From CAYNSB01 sp964399625 (GTDB lineage: Bacteria > Planctomycetota > Phycisphaerae > Phycisphaerales > UBA1924), in assembly GCA_964399625.1 (NCBI GenBank), contig CAYNSB010000028.1, positions 1 through 53,627 on the forward strand: DNA of 53,627 bases, read 5' to 3'. Below, one piece after another: positions 25,494 to 34,190 of this stretch. The notes under the pieces are model-generated. The model made no database searches and was not told the DNA's origin. It saw nothing but the letters and a program-made list of their open reading frames with translations. A program made the position numbers and the translations under genes. Each line of letters starts with the position of its first letter. The first letter of the stretch is position 1.

Positions 25494-26507
25494 TCAGGGG
25501 CGCTGGGCCAGGGGCTCGCGGGCGGGCGGGACGACCACGCTCGCGATGGCCGGGGCGTGGGCGCGCTCGATGTCGCGGTACGCCCGGCGGAGGGACCTCT
25601 GCAGATCGTCGGGGACGGCCTCGGGGCGCAGCGGGCGGGCCCCCAGGGCGAGGATGGGGTCCAGCACGCGGACAAGGCCCGCGCGGTACAGCGCGCTCTG
25701 CAGGAGCTTGGCGCGCGGACGGGGCAGGTGGCACAAGTCGTCCTCGGGCATCCACAGCGGCGTGCCGGGGCGCCAGCGATGGCACACGCTCGTGCGCTCG
25801 TCGACGGCCCACTCGCGCCAGTCCTCCAGCGACCAGTGGGACTCGGGCTCGCGGCGGGCCAGGCGGTGCATGGCGCGGCGCAGGAGGCACCGCTGGGCGG
25901 CCTGGACGGGATCGCGCCAGCGGTAGTGGCGGACGATCGGACGCTCGCGCACGACCTGCCCGGCCATGCGCGGGAGCCAGCGCTCCCCGCCCCAGCACAT
26001 GGAGCGCCGGTAGCGGAAGAACCGCGCCTCGGGGAGCGGCTGGACGATGTACGTTCGTCGGCGGTCCTCGATGGGACGGGCGCGATCGACGAGCGACTCG
26101 CGCCCGGCCTCCCAAGCGTCGATGTCGTCGGTCGAGAGCATGAAGTCCGCGTGGCGGATGAAGATCCGCCCGTCGCGGCGCGAGACGCCGTCGCGCAGGA
26201 GCGGGCGAGGGTTCTCGTGGAAGAACTCGTCGGCGTCGGCGCGGAGGACCCAGTCGCCATCGTCGAACGTGTCGCGCGCGCGATCGAACAGCAGCCCGCG
26301 CACGCCCTGGCGGAAGACCATGGGCTCGCGCCAGTGGGGCACGACGCGGGCGTCGAGGCGGGCGATCTCGTTGACGATGTCCCAGGTGTTGTCGAGCGAG
26401 CCGGTGTCCAGCACGTGCACGGCGTCGGCCCACGACAGGAGGTGGGCGATATTCTGGGCGACGATGTCGCCCTCGTCGCGGAGGACCAGGATCGCGTGGA
26501 CCCTCAT
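25494..26507 (-). CDS. Glycosyltransferase family 2-type protein, tandem copy A
   Basis: 337 residues, paralogous to the next gene downstream: MRVHAILVLRDEGDIVAQN, ADAVHVLDTGSLDNTWDIV and RADADEFFHENPRP (DxD-like) are conserved. Central HADFMLSTDDIDAWEAG and RRTYIVQPLPEARFFRYRR match the family. Cytosolic, no signal peptide. The downstream gene follows after 31 bp; together they look like a small glycan-decoration unit. The ATG at 26507 is preceded by CATGGT at -12, an imperfect version of the -10 box seen elsewhere, and has no good ribosome binding site. Confidence 0.85.
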   Translation of the reverse strand: MRVHAILVLRDEGDIVAQNIAHLLSWADAVHVLDTGSLDNTWDIVNEIARLDARVVPHWREPMVFRQGVRGLLFDRARDTFDDGDWVLRADADEFFHENPRPLLRDGVSRRDGRIFIRHADFMLSTDDIDAWEAGRESLVDRARPIEDRRRTYIVQPLPEARFFRYRRSMCWGGERWLPRMAGQVVRERPIVRHYRWRDPVQAAQRCLLRRAMHRLARREPESHWSLEDWREWAVDERTSVCHRWRPGTPLWMPEDDLCHLPRPRAKLLQSALYRAGLVRVLDPILALGARPLRPEAVPDDLQRSLRRAYRDIERAHAPAIASVVVPPAREPLAQRP

Positions 26508-26629
26508 GCAACCACCATGCGAGCGGACCGCGGAACGACGCCACGACGGGGTGGCAATCCACTCAGCCTAACGCCGATGGAGGCGCGGGATTGCCGCGCG
26601 TGTCTGTTCGCGACGCGTTCGTGGGCCGC

Positions 26630-27685
26630 TTACTTCGGCGAACGCCGCAGGAGCGTGTATCGCGTGAAGATCTCTTCCTTCACCTTCTCCGGCGACTGGG
26701 CGAGCCCCAGATCGACCCACAGCGCGTGCATCGCGGGGTCATCAGAAATATCGAACGCGACGACCTCGAACCCGGCCTTCTCGAGCTGCTCGCGCGGGAA
26801 GGGGCAGCGCGGGTCGGCGTGCGGGAGGTAGGGCTTGTCCTCGGGGTTCTGCGGCGGGCTGATGTTGTAGATCAGCGCCAGGCCCGAGGGCTTGAGCAGA
26901 TCGTGCAGGGCGCGGAGGAACGTGTCGTCGTCCACGCCGAGCTTGACGAGGAACCTCTCATCGACGGGGCGCTCGGGGTGGATGTACCCGCGCTTGAGGA
27001 CGTTCTTGGAGATGACCAGGTCGTACCCGCCGCCGATCGCCTTGACGACCTCGGGCTCGGCCGGCCAGCGCCCGTGATGGAGCGTGAGCGTGCCGGGCTT
27101 GCCACCGGCGAGGCCCGCGATCGTGCCGGTGTCCATGGGCGAGCTGTAGAGGGCGGGAAGAGCGTCCCAGACATCGACGCCGTGGACGTCGTTGCCCATG
27201 GAGGCGAGCATCCGGAGTTGCCCGATCATGCCGTAGCCGAAGTCCAGGATGCGCTGCCCGCGGAGCGGGGCCTTGGAAGCGTTGGCGATGATCTCGAGCG
27301 GCCTGGCGTAGATGAGGGGCGTCCCGAAGCCCGTGCAGTAGTAGAAGGTGGCGTCGCGGTCCGTCTTGGTGAGACCCGCGCGGGCGGACTCGTCCAGCGC
27401 GTCGTACTGCGCCTGCGAGTAGACGGCGCGCGGCTCCTTGCGTGACCAGATCGCGCGCGTGCCGGGGTCGGGAAGCCTCGAGGCGGCGTCGAGGAACGCG
27501 AGCACGTCCACGCTCGAGAATCGCGGGCGGATGTCCTTGGCCTGCTGGGCCATCTGATCGAGTATGGGCGGGCGCGGCGCCGCCTGTGTTGGCGACGCGG
27601 GCTGCGTTGGCGGCGCGGGCTGGGCCCATGCAGGGACGATGGGTGCGCTCAGCGCGAGCGTTGCGGCGAGGACGAGATGGCGCAT
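26630..27685 (-). CDS. Exported protein with SAM-methyltransferase-like fold
   Basis: 351 residues. A clear signal peptide (MRHLVLAATLALSAPIVPAWAQ) and a Pro/Thr-rich linker are followed by a class I methyltransferase-like core: motif I ILDFGYGMIGQLRMLASMG with VHGVDV as the acidic end of beta 2 (about 145-170), YDLVISKNVL and LLKPSGLALIYNI. SAM is not expected outside the cytoplasm, so either the fold has another use or the N-terminus is not cleaved and exported; the leading segment nevertheless has all three signal-peptide regions with an AWA-Q cleavage site. ATG at 27685 has GGAG about 7 nt upstream. No operon partner. Confidence 0.75.
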   Translation of the reverse strand: MRHLVLAATLALSAPIVPAWAQPAPPTQPASPTQAAPRPPILDQMAQQAKDIRPRFSSVDVLAFLDAASRLPDPGTRAIWSRKEPRAVYSQAQYDALDESARAGLTKTDRDATFYYCTGFGTPLIYARPLEIIANASKAPLRGQRILDFGYGMIGQLRMLASMGNDVHGVDVWDALPALYSSPMDTGTIAGLAGGKPGTLTLHHGRWPAEPEVVKAIGGGYDLVISKNVLKRGYIHPERPVDERFLVKLGVDDDTFLRALHDLLKPSGLALIYNISPPQNPEDKPYLPHADPRCPFPREQLEKAGFEVVAFDISDDPAMHALWVDLGLAQSPEKVKEEIFTRYTLLRRSPK

Positions 27686-27919
27686 GGTGAAACTCCAACG
27701 TCCCGCCGACGTGCATGGTTGGGATGCGCGGGGTGTGGACCTCCGTCAGCATAACCGTCGCGGGGAATCCCATAACGGGGCGATCGCACCGCCGAGAACC
27801 GGGCTCGCGCAGGTCCATTCGTGGTTTCGTGTGGCGTCGGGGGCGAATGGTGGTGGAAGCGGAGCTCGGCGTTCGTACATTGCGTCGAGGCCGGTCGTAC
27901 GAGAGAGAGGGAGTGGGAC

Positions 27920-28603
27920 ATGCGTGCGCTTGTGTTGTGCGTGTGCGCGGGCGGGCTGTCGGCGTCGGCGCTGGGCGATGGGGTGTACTCGAACGATTTC
28001 TCGAGCCAGAGCGTCGGCTCCGAGTGGCAGTTCGCCAACGCCATCGACGCGACGAGCGTGACGCCCGGGGGCGCGATTCCCAGCACGGCGTTTCTGGGCG
28101 AGTTCTCGGGGCAGGCGGGCGTCACGCTGAACCTGGGCACGCAGGCGGCCGGCACGTACCGCGCGTCGTTCGATCTGTATCTCATTCGCTCCTGGGATGG
28201 GAACGGCGAGCTGGGCGCCGGGCCGGACTCGATGCACGCCGGGTACAACGGCTCGGGGAACAACCTGCTCGACGCGACGTTCGCCAACTGGCCCGGGCAG
28301 ACGCAGTCGTTCCCGAAGCCCGTCGGCGGCGGAACGTTCGCGGCGGGGACGGGCGCCGCGGCGGTGAACGCGCTGGGGTACACGATCTTCGGCAACCCTC
28401 TCGACAGCGTGTACCACATGGAGTTCACGTTCGCGCACGCGGGCGGGGCCCTGTCGCTCAACTGGTCGAGCACGCTCAACCAGTTCGCCGACGACGAGAG
28501 CTGGGGCCTGGACAACATCGTCGTGCAGAGCGTCCCGGCCCCGGGCACGCTCGCGGGGCTGGCGGGCGCGATGCTGCTCACAGGCCGGCGTCGGAGGAAG
28601 TAG
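27920..28603 (+). CDS. Exported protein with PEP-CTERM-like sorting signal
   Basis: 227 residues. Signal peptide MRALVLCVCAGGLSASALG, then a beta-rich domain starting YSNDFSSQSVGSEW with GTYRASFDLYLIRSWDGN and a final WGLDNIVVQSV, as in jelly-roll extracellular domains of planctomycete PEP-CTERM proteins. The C-terminus is VPAPGTLAGLAGAMLLTGRRRRK: a VPAPG motif, a short hydrophobic helix and a basic tail, the tripartite exosortase-type signal. Start chosen at 27920 (GGGAG upstream and signal peptide right after), rather than the earlier in-frame start at 27821. Probably processed by an exosortase encoded elsewhere. Confidence 0.85.
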   Translation: MRALVLCVCAGGLSASALGDGVYSNDFSSQSVGSEWQFANAIDATSVTPGGAIPSTAFLGEFSGQAGVTLNLGTQAAGTYRASFDLYLIRSWDGNGELGAGPDSMHAGYNGSGNNLLDATFANWPGQTQSFPKPVGGGTFAAGTGAAAVNALGYTIFGNPLDSVYHMEFTFAHAGGALSLNWSSTLNQFADDESWGLDNIVVQSVPAPGTLAGLAGAMLLTGRRRRK

Positions 28604-28606
28604 CTC

Positions 28607-29317
28607 TCAGCGGGATTGCTCGGCGTGCAGCACGCACGCGCACGCGACGACCGCCGCGGTCTCGATGCGCATCGTGTGCGGGGCGAAGCGGGCGATGAGG
28701 GCGCCGGCGCGGCGCGCGGCGGCGATCTCCTGGGCGGTCCATCCGCCCTCGGGCCCGATGAGCAGGCGGACCTCGCCGGCACCCGCGGGCGCGTAGGGGG
28801 CGCCCTGGGCGTCGGCCAGAACGATGCCCACGCCCGGGGACGGCTCGAGGGCGCGCTCGAGCGTAGATTCAGAGTCCAGGCCCAGGGCCCAGGCGCGTCC
28901 GCACTGCTTGCTCGCTTCCATCGCGGCGCGTTCGAGCCGCTCCGGGCGGGCGCCGTGGTGCACACCTCGGGAGGTGTGCAGCGGTCCCCAGCTCGCGGCG
29001 CCGACCTGGGCGAGACCGTCGATGAGGTCCGCGACGCGCGGGCCCTTGGGCACCGCCGATCGCACGTGCACGCGCGGCGCGACGGGGTCCGTGCGCGCGA
29101 TGTCGATGATCTCCGCGCGCAGAACCCACTGCGAGCGCTCCTTGGCGGAAGCGGCGACCCGGGCCCGCGCGACCACGCCCGCGCCGTTGAGCACCTCGAA
29201 CGAGTCGTTGACCTCCAGACGCTTGACGCGCACGGCGTGCTGGGCCTCGTCGCCGGTGACCTCGAGGGGGCCGGGCGCGAGGGGTGCGAGCGGGAGGTAG
29301 ACGCGATGGAGGCCCAT
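28607..29317 (-). CDS. rsmE: 16S rRNA (uracil1498-N3)-methyltransferase
   Basis: 236 residues, SPOUT-class methyltransferase that methylates U1498 of 16S rRNA. N-terminal PUA-like part (HRVYLPL ... GDEAQHAVRVKRLEVND), then the knotted domain with LLIGPEGGWTAQE and the closing FAPHTMRIETAAVVACACVLH, matching LGxRILRxETA of RsmE. The frame stays open far upstream, but homology begins at the ATG at 29317, which also has TACCCT ending 6 nt before it and no ribosome binding site. The stop is 3 bp from that of the convergent PEP-CTERM gene. Confidence 0.93.
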   Translation of the reverse strand: MGLHRVYLPLAPLAPGPLEVTGDEAQHAVRVKRLEVNDSFEVLNGAGVVARARVAASAKERSQWVLRAEIIDIARTDPVAPRVHVRSAVPKGPRVADLIDGLAQVGAASWGPLHTSRGVHHGARPERLERAAMEASKQCGRAWALGLDSESTLERALEPSPGVGIVLADAQGAPYAPAGAGEVRLLIGPEGGWTAQEIAAARRAGALIARFAPHTMRIETAAVVACACVLHAEQSR

Positions 29318-29323
29318 GCGCGC

Positions 29324-29329
29324 AGGGTA
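29324..29329 (-). promoter_or_regulatory. Candidate leaderless -10 (TACCCT) for rsmE
   Basis: TACCCT on the minus strand ends 6 nt before the rsmE ATG. Confidence 0.5.
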
Positions 29330-29483
29330 CGGGCGATTCTCGGACGGGCCCAGGGTGCGCCCGCGCCGGAGATCGCGGCTGCGCGGCGCGGGGTGGCGGG
29401 TCGCCGGGGTGGGGTTATTCAGTCCTTGGGAGTTGTGGTCGATGGGGATGGCGAGCGCGCCACGTCGCGCGCGGTGGAGGCTC

Positions 29484-30725
29484 ATGGGCGAATCGGCGAC
29501 ACAACCTCGCGAGGATCTGGAGTCGCGCGTCACCAATCTGGTGGGACGGATGGACGCGGCGGTGGCGCAGGTCAGCCGTCGTGTGGCCGAGACCGTGCCC
29601 GAGACCGCTTCCATCGCCGAGGCGCTGGGGGCATCGAGCGGCGCGAGCACGGACGATCCCGCGAGCGTGTCCATGGACGATGTCGCGTCCGCGCTCGACG
29701 GAACCGTGGATCTGCCCGCGGCCCCCGAATCCTCCGCACCTGAGTCCACGGCTCCCGCGAGCGCGCCGCAGAGCGCGAGCGAATCGCCCGCGGCACCGGT
29801 CGCGCCCGCAGCGCCCGTGGAGCCGGCTACAAGCGCGGTTGCCGTAGCGGACGCGCCCGTCGAAGCGAGCCCCGAGGGCGTCGCGCCGAGCGCGCCGGCG
29901 AACGTTGATCCTGCGCCCGCGGCGCCGCTCGCGGGCGGGACCGAGGTCGCAAAGCCCGAGGACGTCGCGCCCACGAACGACGGTGTCGCGGCCGCGAGCG
30001 AGCCGGACCTTGCGCAGGCGGTCGAAGAGTTGATGAACGCTCCGGCGGCGGGCGCGAGCGCGCCGGCGGCGGCTCCGGAGCACATCGAATCGCTGGACCA
30101 GCAGCTGGCGGGGTTGGGCGACTCGATCATCGCGGGCGATTTCGTGGGCGAGGAGGAAGAGCCCGCGCCCGCGGCGCCCGAGGTGAGTCCCGCGCCGGAG
30201 GCGAGCGCGCCCGCCAAACCAGCCGAGCCCGTCGCGGAAGCACCGAGCCCCGCGCTGCAGGCGCCGCTCCCGCCCAAGTCCGAGGCGAAGCCCGCCAAGG
30301 AACCCGCCCGCGAGCCCGAGAAGAAGAAGCCCGCGCCCGAGCCGGCGAAGGAGCGCGTGGCGCGCGCACGCCGGGCGCTCATGCCCAGGCTCGTCGCGGC
30401 GCTCTCGGCGCTGGGGGGCCCGCTGGAGGGTCGCTCGCCGATTGTCCGTCAGTGCGTGGCGGCGCTGGCGATCATGAACGCCTTCATGGCGGTGTACGTG
30501 TGGGCGTACGTCGGGTTCATCCGCTCCGACGAGCCGCCGCCACCCCCGCCGCTGGTGACCACCGCCGAGGCGCAGGAGGCCGCGGCCGGCGAGAAGAAGG
30601 GCGATGAGGGTCACGGCGCGAAGAAGGACGCGCACGGCGCGAAGAAGGATTCGAAGAAGGACACGAAGAAGAAAGAGCCCAAGAAGGACGCCAAGAAGAA
30701 GGACGCGGGCGGGGCGCACCACTAG
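29484..30725 (+). CDS. Ala/Pro-rich single-pass protein with Lys-rich tail
   Basis: 413 residues, no recognised family. Residues 1-50 form a helical segment (LESRVTNLVGRMDAAVAQVSRRV); about 60-280 is an acidic Ala/Pro/Glu linker; a Lys/Pro/Glu stretch follows; then a single hydrophobic helix (VRQCVAALAIMNAFMAVYVWAYVGFI, about 325-350), a PPPPPP run, and a tail of repeated K-K-D/E units (KKDAHGAKKDSKKDTKKK) ending GGAHH. The layout suggests a long flexible cytosolic or periplasmic spacer with a positively charged far end. Start taken at ATG 29484 with GGAGG close upstream; an ATG at 29442 is an alternative. Composition bias limits homology inference. Confidence 0.7.
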   Translation: MGESATQPREDLESRVTNLVGRMDAAVAQVSRRVAETVPETASIAEALGASSGASTDDPASVSMDDVASALDGTVDLPAAPESSAPESTAPASAPQSASESPAAPVAPAAPVEPATSAVAVADAPVEASPEGVAPSAPANVDPAPAAPLAGGTEVAKPEDVAPTNDGVAAASEPDLAQAVEELMNAPAAGASAPAAAPEHIESLDQQLAGLGDSIIAGDFVGEEEEPAPAAPEVSPAPEASAPAKPAEPVAEAPSPALQAPLPPKSEAKPAKEPAREPEKKKPAPEPAKERVARARRALMPRLVAALSALGGPLEGRSPIVRQCVAALAIMNAFMAVYVWAYVGFIRSDEPPPPPPLVTTAEAQEAAAGEKKGDEGHGAKKDAHGAKKDSKKDTKKKEPKKDAKKKDAGGAHH

Positions 30726-30742
30726 CGGCGTGCGGAGCCCGA

Positions 30743-31021
30743 TCAGGCGACCACATCGATGAGGCGGCCCGGGCGCGCGGGCGGGCGCGGCTGGCTCCGG
30801 GCGTCGCGGTACGCGGCGTTCTCGCTCGCCAGCGAGAGATCAAAGGCGGGCACGCCCGAGGGCGGAGGGTACGCACGGGAGGCGTTGCTCGCCGCAAGAT
30901 GCTCGTGGAACGACTGCCCGTGGGCGCACGAACGCGGGACGACCCGGATCTGTGCGCAGAGGGGGACCCCTCGGGGCGGGCACGCCGCCGGGGCCGATCC
31001 GATCTGCACGTGCGCGAGCAT
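30743..31021 (-). CDS. Small hypothetical protein
   Basis: A 92-residue minus-strand frame between the Lys-tail protein gene and queA. Support is indirect: third codon positions are mostly G/C (about 85% by eye) whereas second positions are mixed, as expected for a real gene here, and the C-terminal part FDLSLASENAAYRDARSQ ... PGRLIDVVA is not low complexity. No ribosome binding site or -10 box stands out at the ATG at 31021. If this is not a gene, the 546 bp between 30726 and 31271 hold no gene; nothing else was recognised there. Confidence 0.4.
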   Translation of the reverse strand: MLAHVQIGSAPAACPPRGVPLCAQIRVVPRSCAHGQSFHEHLAASNASRAYPPPSGVPAFDLSLASENAAYRDARSQPRPPARPGRLIDVVA

Positions 31022-31271
31022 GCCCGGAGAGGTTCAACGGGCGTGCCGATTGAGCGCCCGAGAACGTTGGCGGGCGTGCCGCGGCGCGCGAGGGCGATAA
31101 GAATGCGGTGGATCGCTCGGCGCGGGTCGGTCGGACCGGTGCGTCGGCGGGGTGCTCCTGCGCGAGGGTGTTGGCGCGACGCGGGCCCGCGCCGGGACGG
31201 ATTCCGATTGTGCCACGTGTGGCGTGCCGGCAACGGGCGCGGATGCGTCGTGGCGACGGATCGGAGTGGCG

Positions 31272-32447
31272 ATGGGCGGAGCGAACCCCCTGCGTCTGCG
31301 GACGGCGGCCCTGGAGTACGACCTGCCGGGCGATCGCGTGGCGACGCACCCCGTCGAGCCGCGCGACAGCGCGCGCCTGCTGGTGGTGGATCGGCGGGAC
31401 CCCACGCGTCGCGCGCACCGTCGGGTGCGCGATCTGCCGGAGCTGCTCGAAGCGGGCGACCTGGTGGTGTTCAACTCCACGCGTGTGCTGCCGGCGCGGT
31501 TCCGTGGCGTGCGTGTCGGCACGTCGGGACGCATCGAGGGGCTGTACCTGCACGATGACCCTTCGCGGGGGGAGGGGCTGCGGTGGGTGTGCCTGATCAA
31601 GGGGCGGCACACGCGCGCGGGGGCGGAGCTGGAACTGCACGATGCGCGGGGACACCCCGGGGGCGTGCGCCTGGTCGTGGTCGATCGCGCGGACGATGAG
31701 CCCGGGGCGTGGGTGGTGCGGGTGGAGGGCGCACCGACGACGGCGGAGGTTCTGGAGCGCCTGGGCGCGACGCCGCTGCCGCCGTACATCCGCAAGGCCC
31801 GCAAGGAGCTGGGCGAGGACCCGGACGCGGGCGATGAGCTGGATCGCCGGGCGTACCAGACGGTGTACGCGCGCGACGCGAGCCCCGTGGGCGCGCACGG
31901 CGAGCGTGGGTCCGTCGCCGCGCCGACCGCGGGGCTGCACTTCACGCGCGAGCTGCTCGATCGCCTGGCGGCGCGCGGCGTTCGCACCGCGGAGGTCACG
32001 CTCCACGTGGGGGCGGGCACTTTCAAGCCCGTGGAGACGGAGTACCTGCAGGACCATCCGATGCACGCGGAGTGGTGCGCGATGGACGCCGGGGCGATCG
32101 ACGCGGTGCGCCGGGCCCGGGCGGAGGGCCGGAGGGTGGTGGCGATCGGCACGACGTCGGTGCGGACGCTGGAGACCTATGCGCCCCGGGTGGAGGGTGG
32201 AGGCGGGGCTCCCGGGGCGATCGAGACTCGCCTGCTGATCGCGCCGGGGTTCGCGTGGGGCTGGACGGACGCGCTGATGACGAACTTTCACCTGCCGCGA
32301 TCGACGCTCTTGGCGCTGGTGGCGGCGATGCTCCCGCCGGCGGACGACCCGGAGCGCGCCGTGGCGGCGCTCAAGGAGGTGTACACGGAGGCGATCGGGC
32401 TTGGGTACCGGTTCTACTCGTTCGGCGACGCGATGCTCGTGGTGTGA
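31272..32447 (+). CDS. queA: S-adenosylmethionine:tRNA ribosyltransferase-isomerase
   Basis: 391 residues; transfers the ribosyl part of SAM to preQ1-modified tRNA to make epoxyqueuosine. Visible motifs: LEYDLPGDRVATHPVEPRDSARL near the start, LVVFNSTRVLPAR, PTAGLHFTRELLDRL, VTLHVGAGTFKPVE, GTTSVRTLE and TNFHLPRSTLLALVAAM. Length is somewhat above the usual 340-360 residues because of small insertions around 90-150. Start ATG at 31272 has GGAG 5 nt upstream; the frame is open further upstream but homology starts here. Not followed by tgt; the next genes are murE and murF. Confidence 0.95.
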   Translation: MGGANPLRLRTAALEYDLPGDRVATHPVEPRDSARLLVVDRRDPTRRAHRRVRDLPELLEAGDLVVFNSTRVLPARFRGVRVGTSGRIEGLYLHDDPSRGEGLRWVCLIKGRHTRAGAELELHDARGHPGGVRLVVVDRADDEPGAWVVRVEGAPTTAEVLERLGATPLPPYIRKARKELGEDPDAGDELDRRAYQTVYARDASPVGAHGERGSVAAPTAGLHFTRELLDRLAARGVRTAEVTLHVGAGTFKPVETEYLQDHPMHAEWCAMDAGAIDAVRRARAEGRRVVAIGTTSVRTLETYAPRVEGGGGAPGAIETRLLIAPGFAWGWTDALMTNFHLPRSTLLALVAAMLPPADDPERAVAALKEVYTEAIGLGYRFYSFGDAMLVV

Positions 32448-32455
32448 GGGCGCGG

Positions 32456-32461
32456 TAGGAT
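32456..32461 (+). promoter_or_regulatory. Candidate -10 (TAGGAT) for the mur genes
   Basis: TAGGAT just after the queA stop would start an mRNA with a leader of about 110 nt ahead of murE. Weak, hexamer-only evidence. Confidence 0.3.
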
Positions 32462-32579
32462 GGGGCGTCGCGGATGATGCCGCGGAGAACCCCGCGATTT
32501 CTGGGCTGATCGCGTGGTTTTGGTCGATGGAGCACGGACGGCGCGGAGGCGCCGAGCAAGCCCAGGGAGCGGGCCACGG

Positions 32580-34190
32580 ATGACCCTTGCCGAACTGTTG
32601 TCGGGCGCTGTGCAGGGTGCCGCCCCGGACGCTGCGCGCGTGCGCGTGGAGGGCGCGGGGGACCCGGGCGCGGTGCGGATCTGCGATCTGACGGACGACT
32701 CGCGGACGGTGCTGCCGGGCTCGATGTTCATCGCGCGGGCGGGGACCAAGACGGACGGGCGAGCGTTCATCCGCGACGCGCTGCGCGCCGGGGCGTCGGC
32801 GATCCTGACCGACGACACGGGCACGCCCGTGGACCTGCCGGGCGAGCACCGCGTGCCGGTGGTGTACGCGGGGAGCGCGGCGCTGGCGTCGGCGTTCTTT
32901 GCCGAGCGGTTCTACGGGGCGCCCAGCTCGAGCCTGGACCTGATCGGGATCACGGGGACCAACGGCAAGACGACCACCGCGCACCTGGTGCACCAGCTGC
33001 TCAATGAGTCGGGCGTGCGGTGCGGGCTGATCGGGACGGTGCAGATCGATGACGGGCGGGAGGTGGCGGCGGCCACGCTCACGACGCCCCCCGCGACGGA
33101 GCTCTCGCGGACGCTGGCGACGATGGTGGAGTCCGGGTGCCGGGCGGCGGTGATGGAGGTCTCGAGCCACGCGCTGGACCAGGGTCGTGTGGCGGCGCTG
33201 CGGTACGACGTGGCGGTGTTCACGAACCTGACGGGTGACCACCTCGACTATCACGGGACGATGGAGGCGTACGCGTCGGCCAAGGCGCGTCTGTTCGCGA
33301 TGCTCCCGCCCCAGGGCTGGGCGATCGTGAACGAGGAGGACCCGTGGTGCGGTCGGATGTTGCGGGACTGCCGGGCGCGGGTGATCCGCTGCCGCATCGC
33401 CGACGAGGGCGCCCCGCCGGCCGAGCGCGCACCGATGAACGGCGCGGGTGGCGAGGCGGTGGCGGCGATCCGCTCCGCGACGCTCTCGGGGACGGTCGTT
33501 GAGCTGTGCGGCCCGTGGGGGCGGTGCGAGGTCGTGCTGCCGCTGGTGGGACGGCACAACGTGATGAACGCGTTGCAGGCGGTGTGCGCGGCGTGGTGCG
33601 TGGGCGTGGCGCCGCGGACGCTCATCGAGCGGATCGGGCGTGCGGGGGCGCCGCCGGGAAGGCTCGAGCCCGTGACCACGCCGGGCGATCCCTTCGCGGT
33701 GCTCGTGGACTACGCGCACACGGACGATGCGCTGGAGAAGGTGCTCACGACGCTGCGGCGCGTGCTGGGCGGGAGCGGTCGGCTGCTGGTGGTCTTCGGG
33801 TGCGGCGGGGACCGGGACCGGAGCAAGCGCCCGCGGATGGGGTCGGTGGGCTCGCGACTGGCGGACCGGGTGCTCGTGACATCGGACAATCCGCGCACGG
33901 AGCAGCCCGGGGCGATCATCGACGAGATCCTCGCGGGCGTGCCGGCGGAGCGGCGCGATCGCGTGAGCGTGGACGTGGACCGCGCGCGTGCGATCGCGCG
34001 GGCGATTGGCGAGGCCCGTGCGGGCGATGTGGTGCTCATCGCGGGCAAGGGGCACGAGACGTACCAGATCCTGCCCGACGGGCGGGGCGGGACCGTCACG
34101 CGGCACTTTGACGATCGCGACGAGGCCCGATCGGCCCTGGGATCGACGCGGGGCGAGGGCGACGGGCGCAGATCGGGCGCTCGCGCATGA
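32580..34190 (+). CDS. murE: UDP-MurNAc-tripeptide synthetase (meso-diaminopimelate type)
   Basis: 536 residues; adds the third residue to the peptidoglycan stem peptide in the cytoplasm. Visible: ATP loop GITGTNGKTTTAHL at about 122, MEVSSHALDQGRV, DHLDYHGTMEAYASAKARLF containing the carbamylated-lysine position, GCGGDRDRSKRPRMG, and DNPRTE, the motif that in characterised MurE enzymes marks meso-diaminopimelate as substrate. Start ATG at 32580 with GGGAG about 8 nt upstream; the frame is open to 32514. Overlaps murF by 4 bp (ATGA), so the two are coupled. A complete mur pathway with lysA at 43886 supports a true peptidoglycan wall. Confidence 0.95.
   Translation: MTLAELLSGAVQGAAPDAARVRVEGAGDPGAVRICDLTDDSRTVLPGSMFIARAGTKTDGRAFIRDALRAGASAILTDDTGTPVDLPGEHRVPVVYAGSAALASAFFAERFYGAPSSSLDLIGITGTNGKTTTAHLVHQLLNESGVRCGLIGTVQIDDGREVAAATLTTPPATELSRTLATMVESGCRAAVMEVSSHALDQGRVAALRYDVAVFTNLTGDHLDYHGTMEAYASAKARLFAMLPPQGWAIVNEEDPWCGRMLRDCRARVIRCRIADEGAPPAERAPMNGAGGEAVAAIRSATLSGTVVELCGPWGRCEVVLPLVGRHNVMNALQAVCAAWCVGVAPRTLIERIGRAGAPPGRLEPVTTPGDPFAVLVDYAHTDDALEKVLTTLRRVLGGSGRLLVVFGCGGDRDRSKRPRMGSVGSRLADRVLVTSDNPRTEQPGAIIDEILAGVPAERRDRVSVDVDRARAIARAIGEARAGDVVLIAGKGHETYQILPDGRGGTVTRHFDDRDEARSALGSTRGEGDGRRSGARA

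Noticed and set aside
29318..30382. An upstream extension of rsmE into a 591-codon frame
   Set aside because: The extension is Ser/Ala/Gly-rich, antisense to the Ala/Pro-rich gene, and RsmE homology begins at the ATG at 29317.
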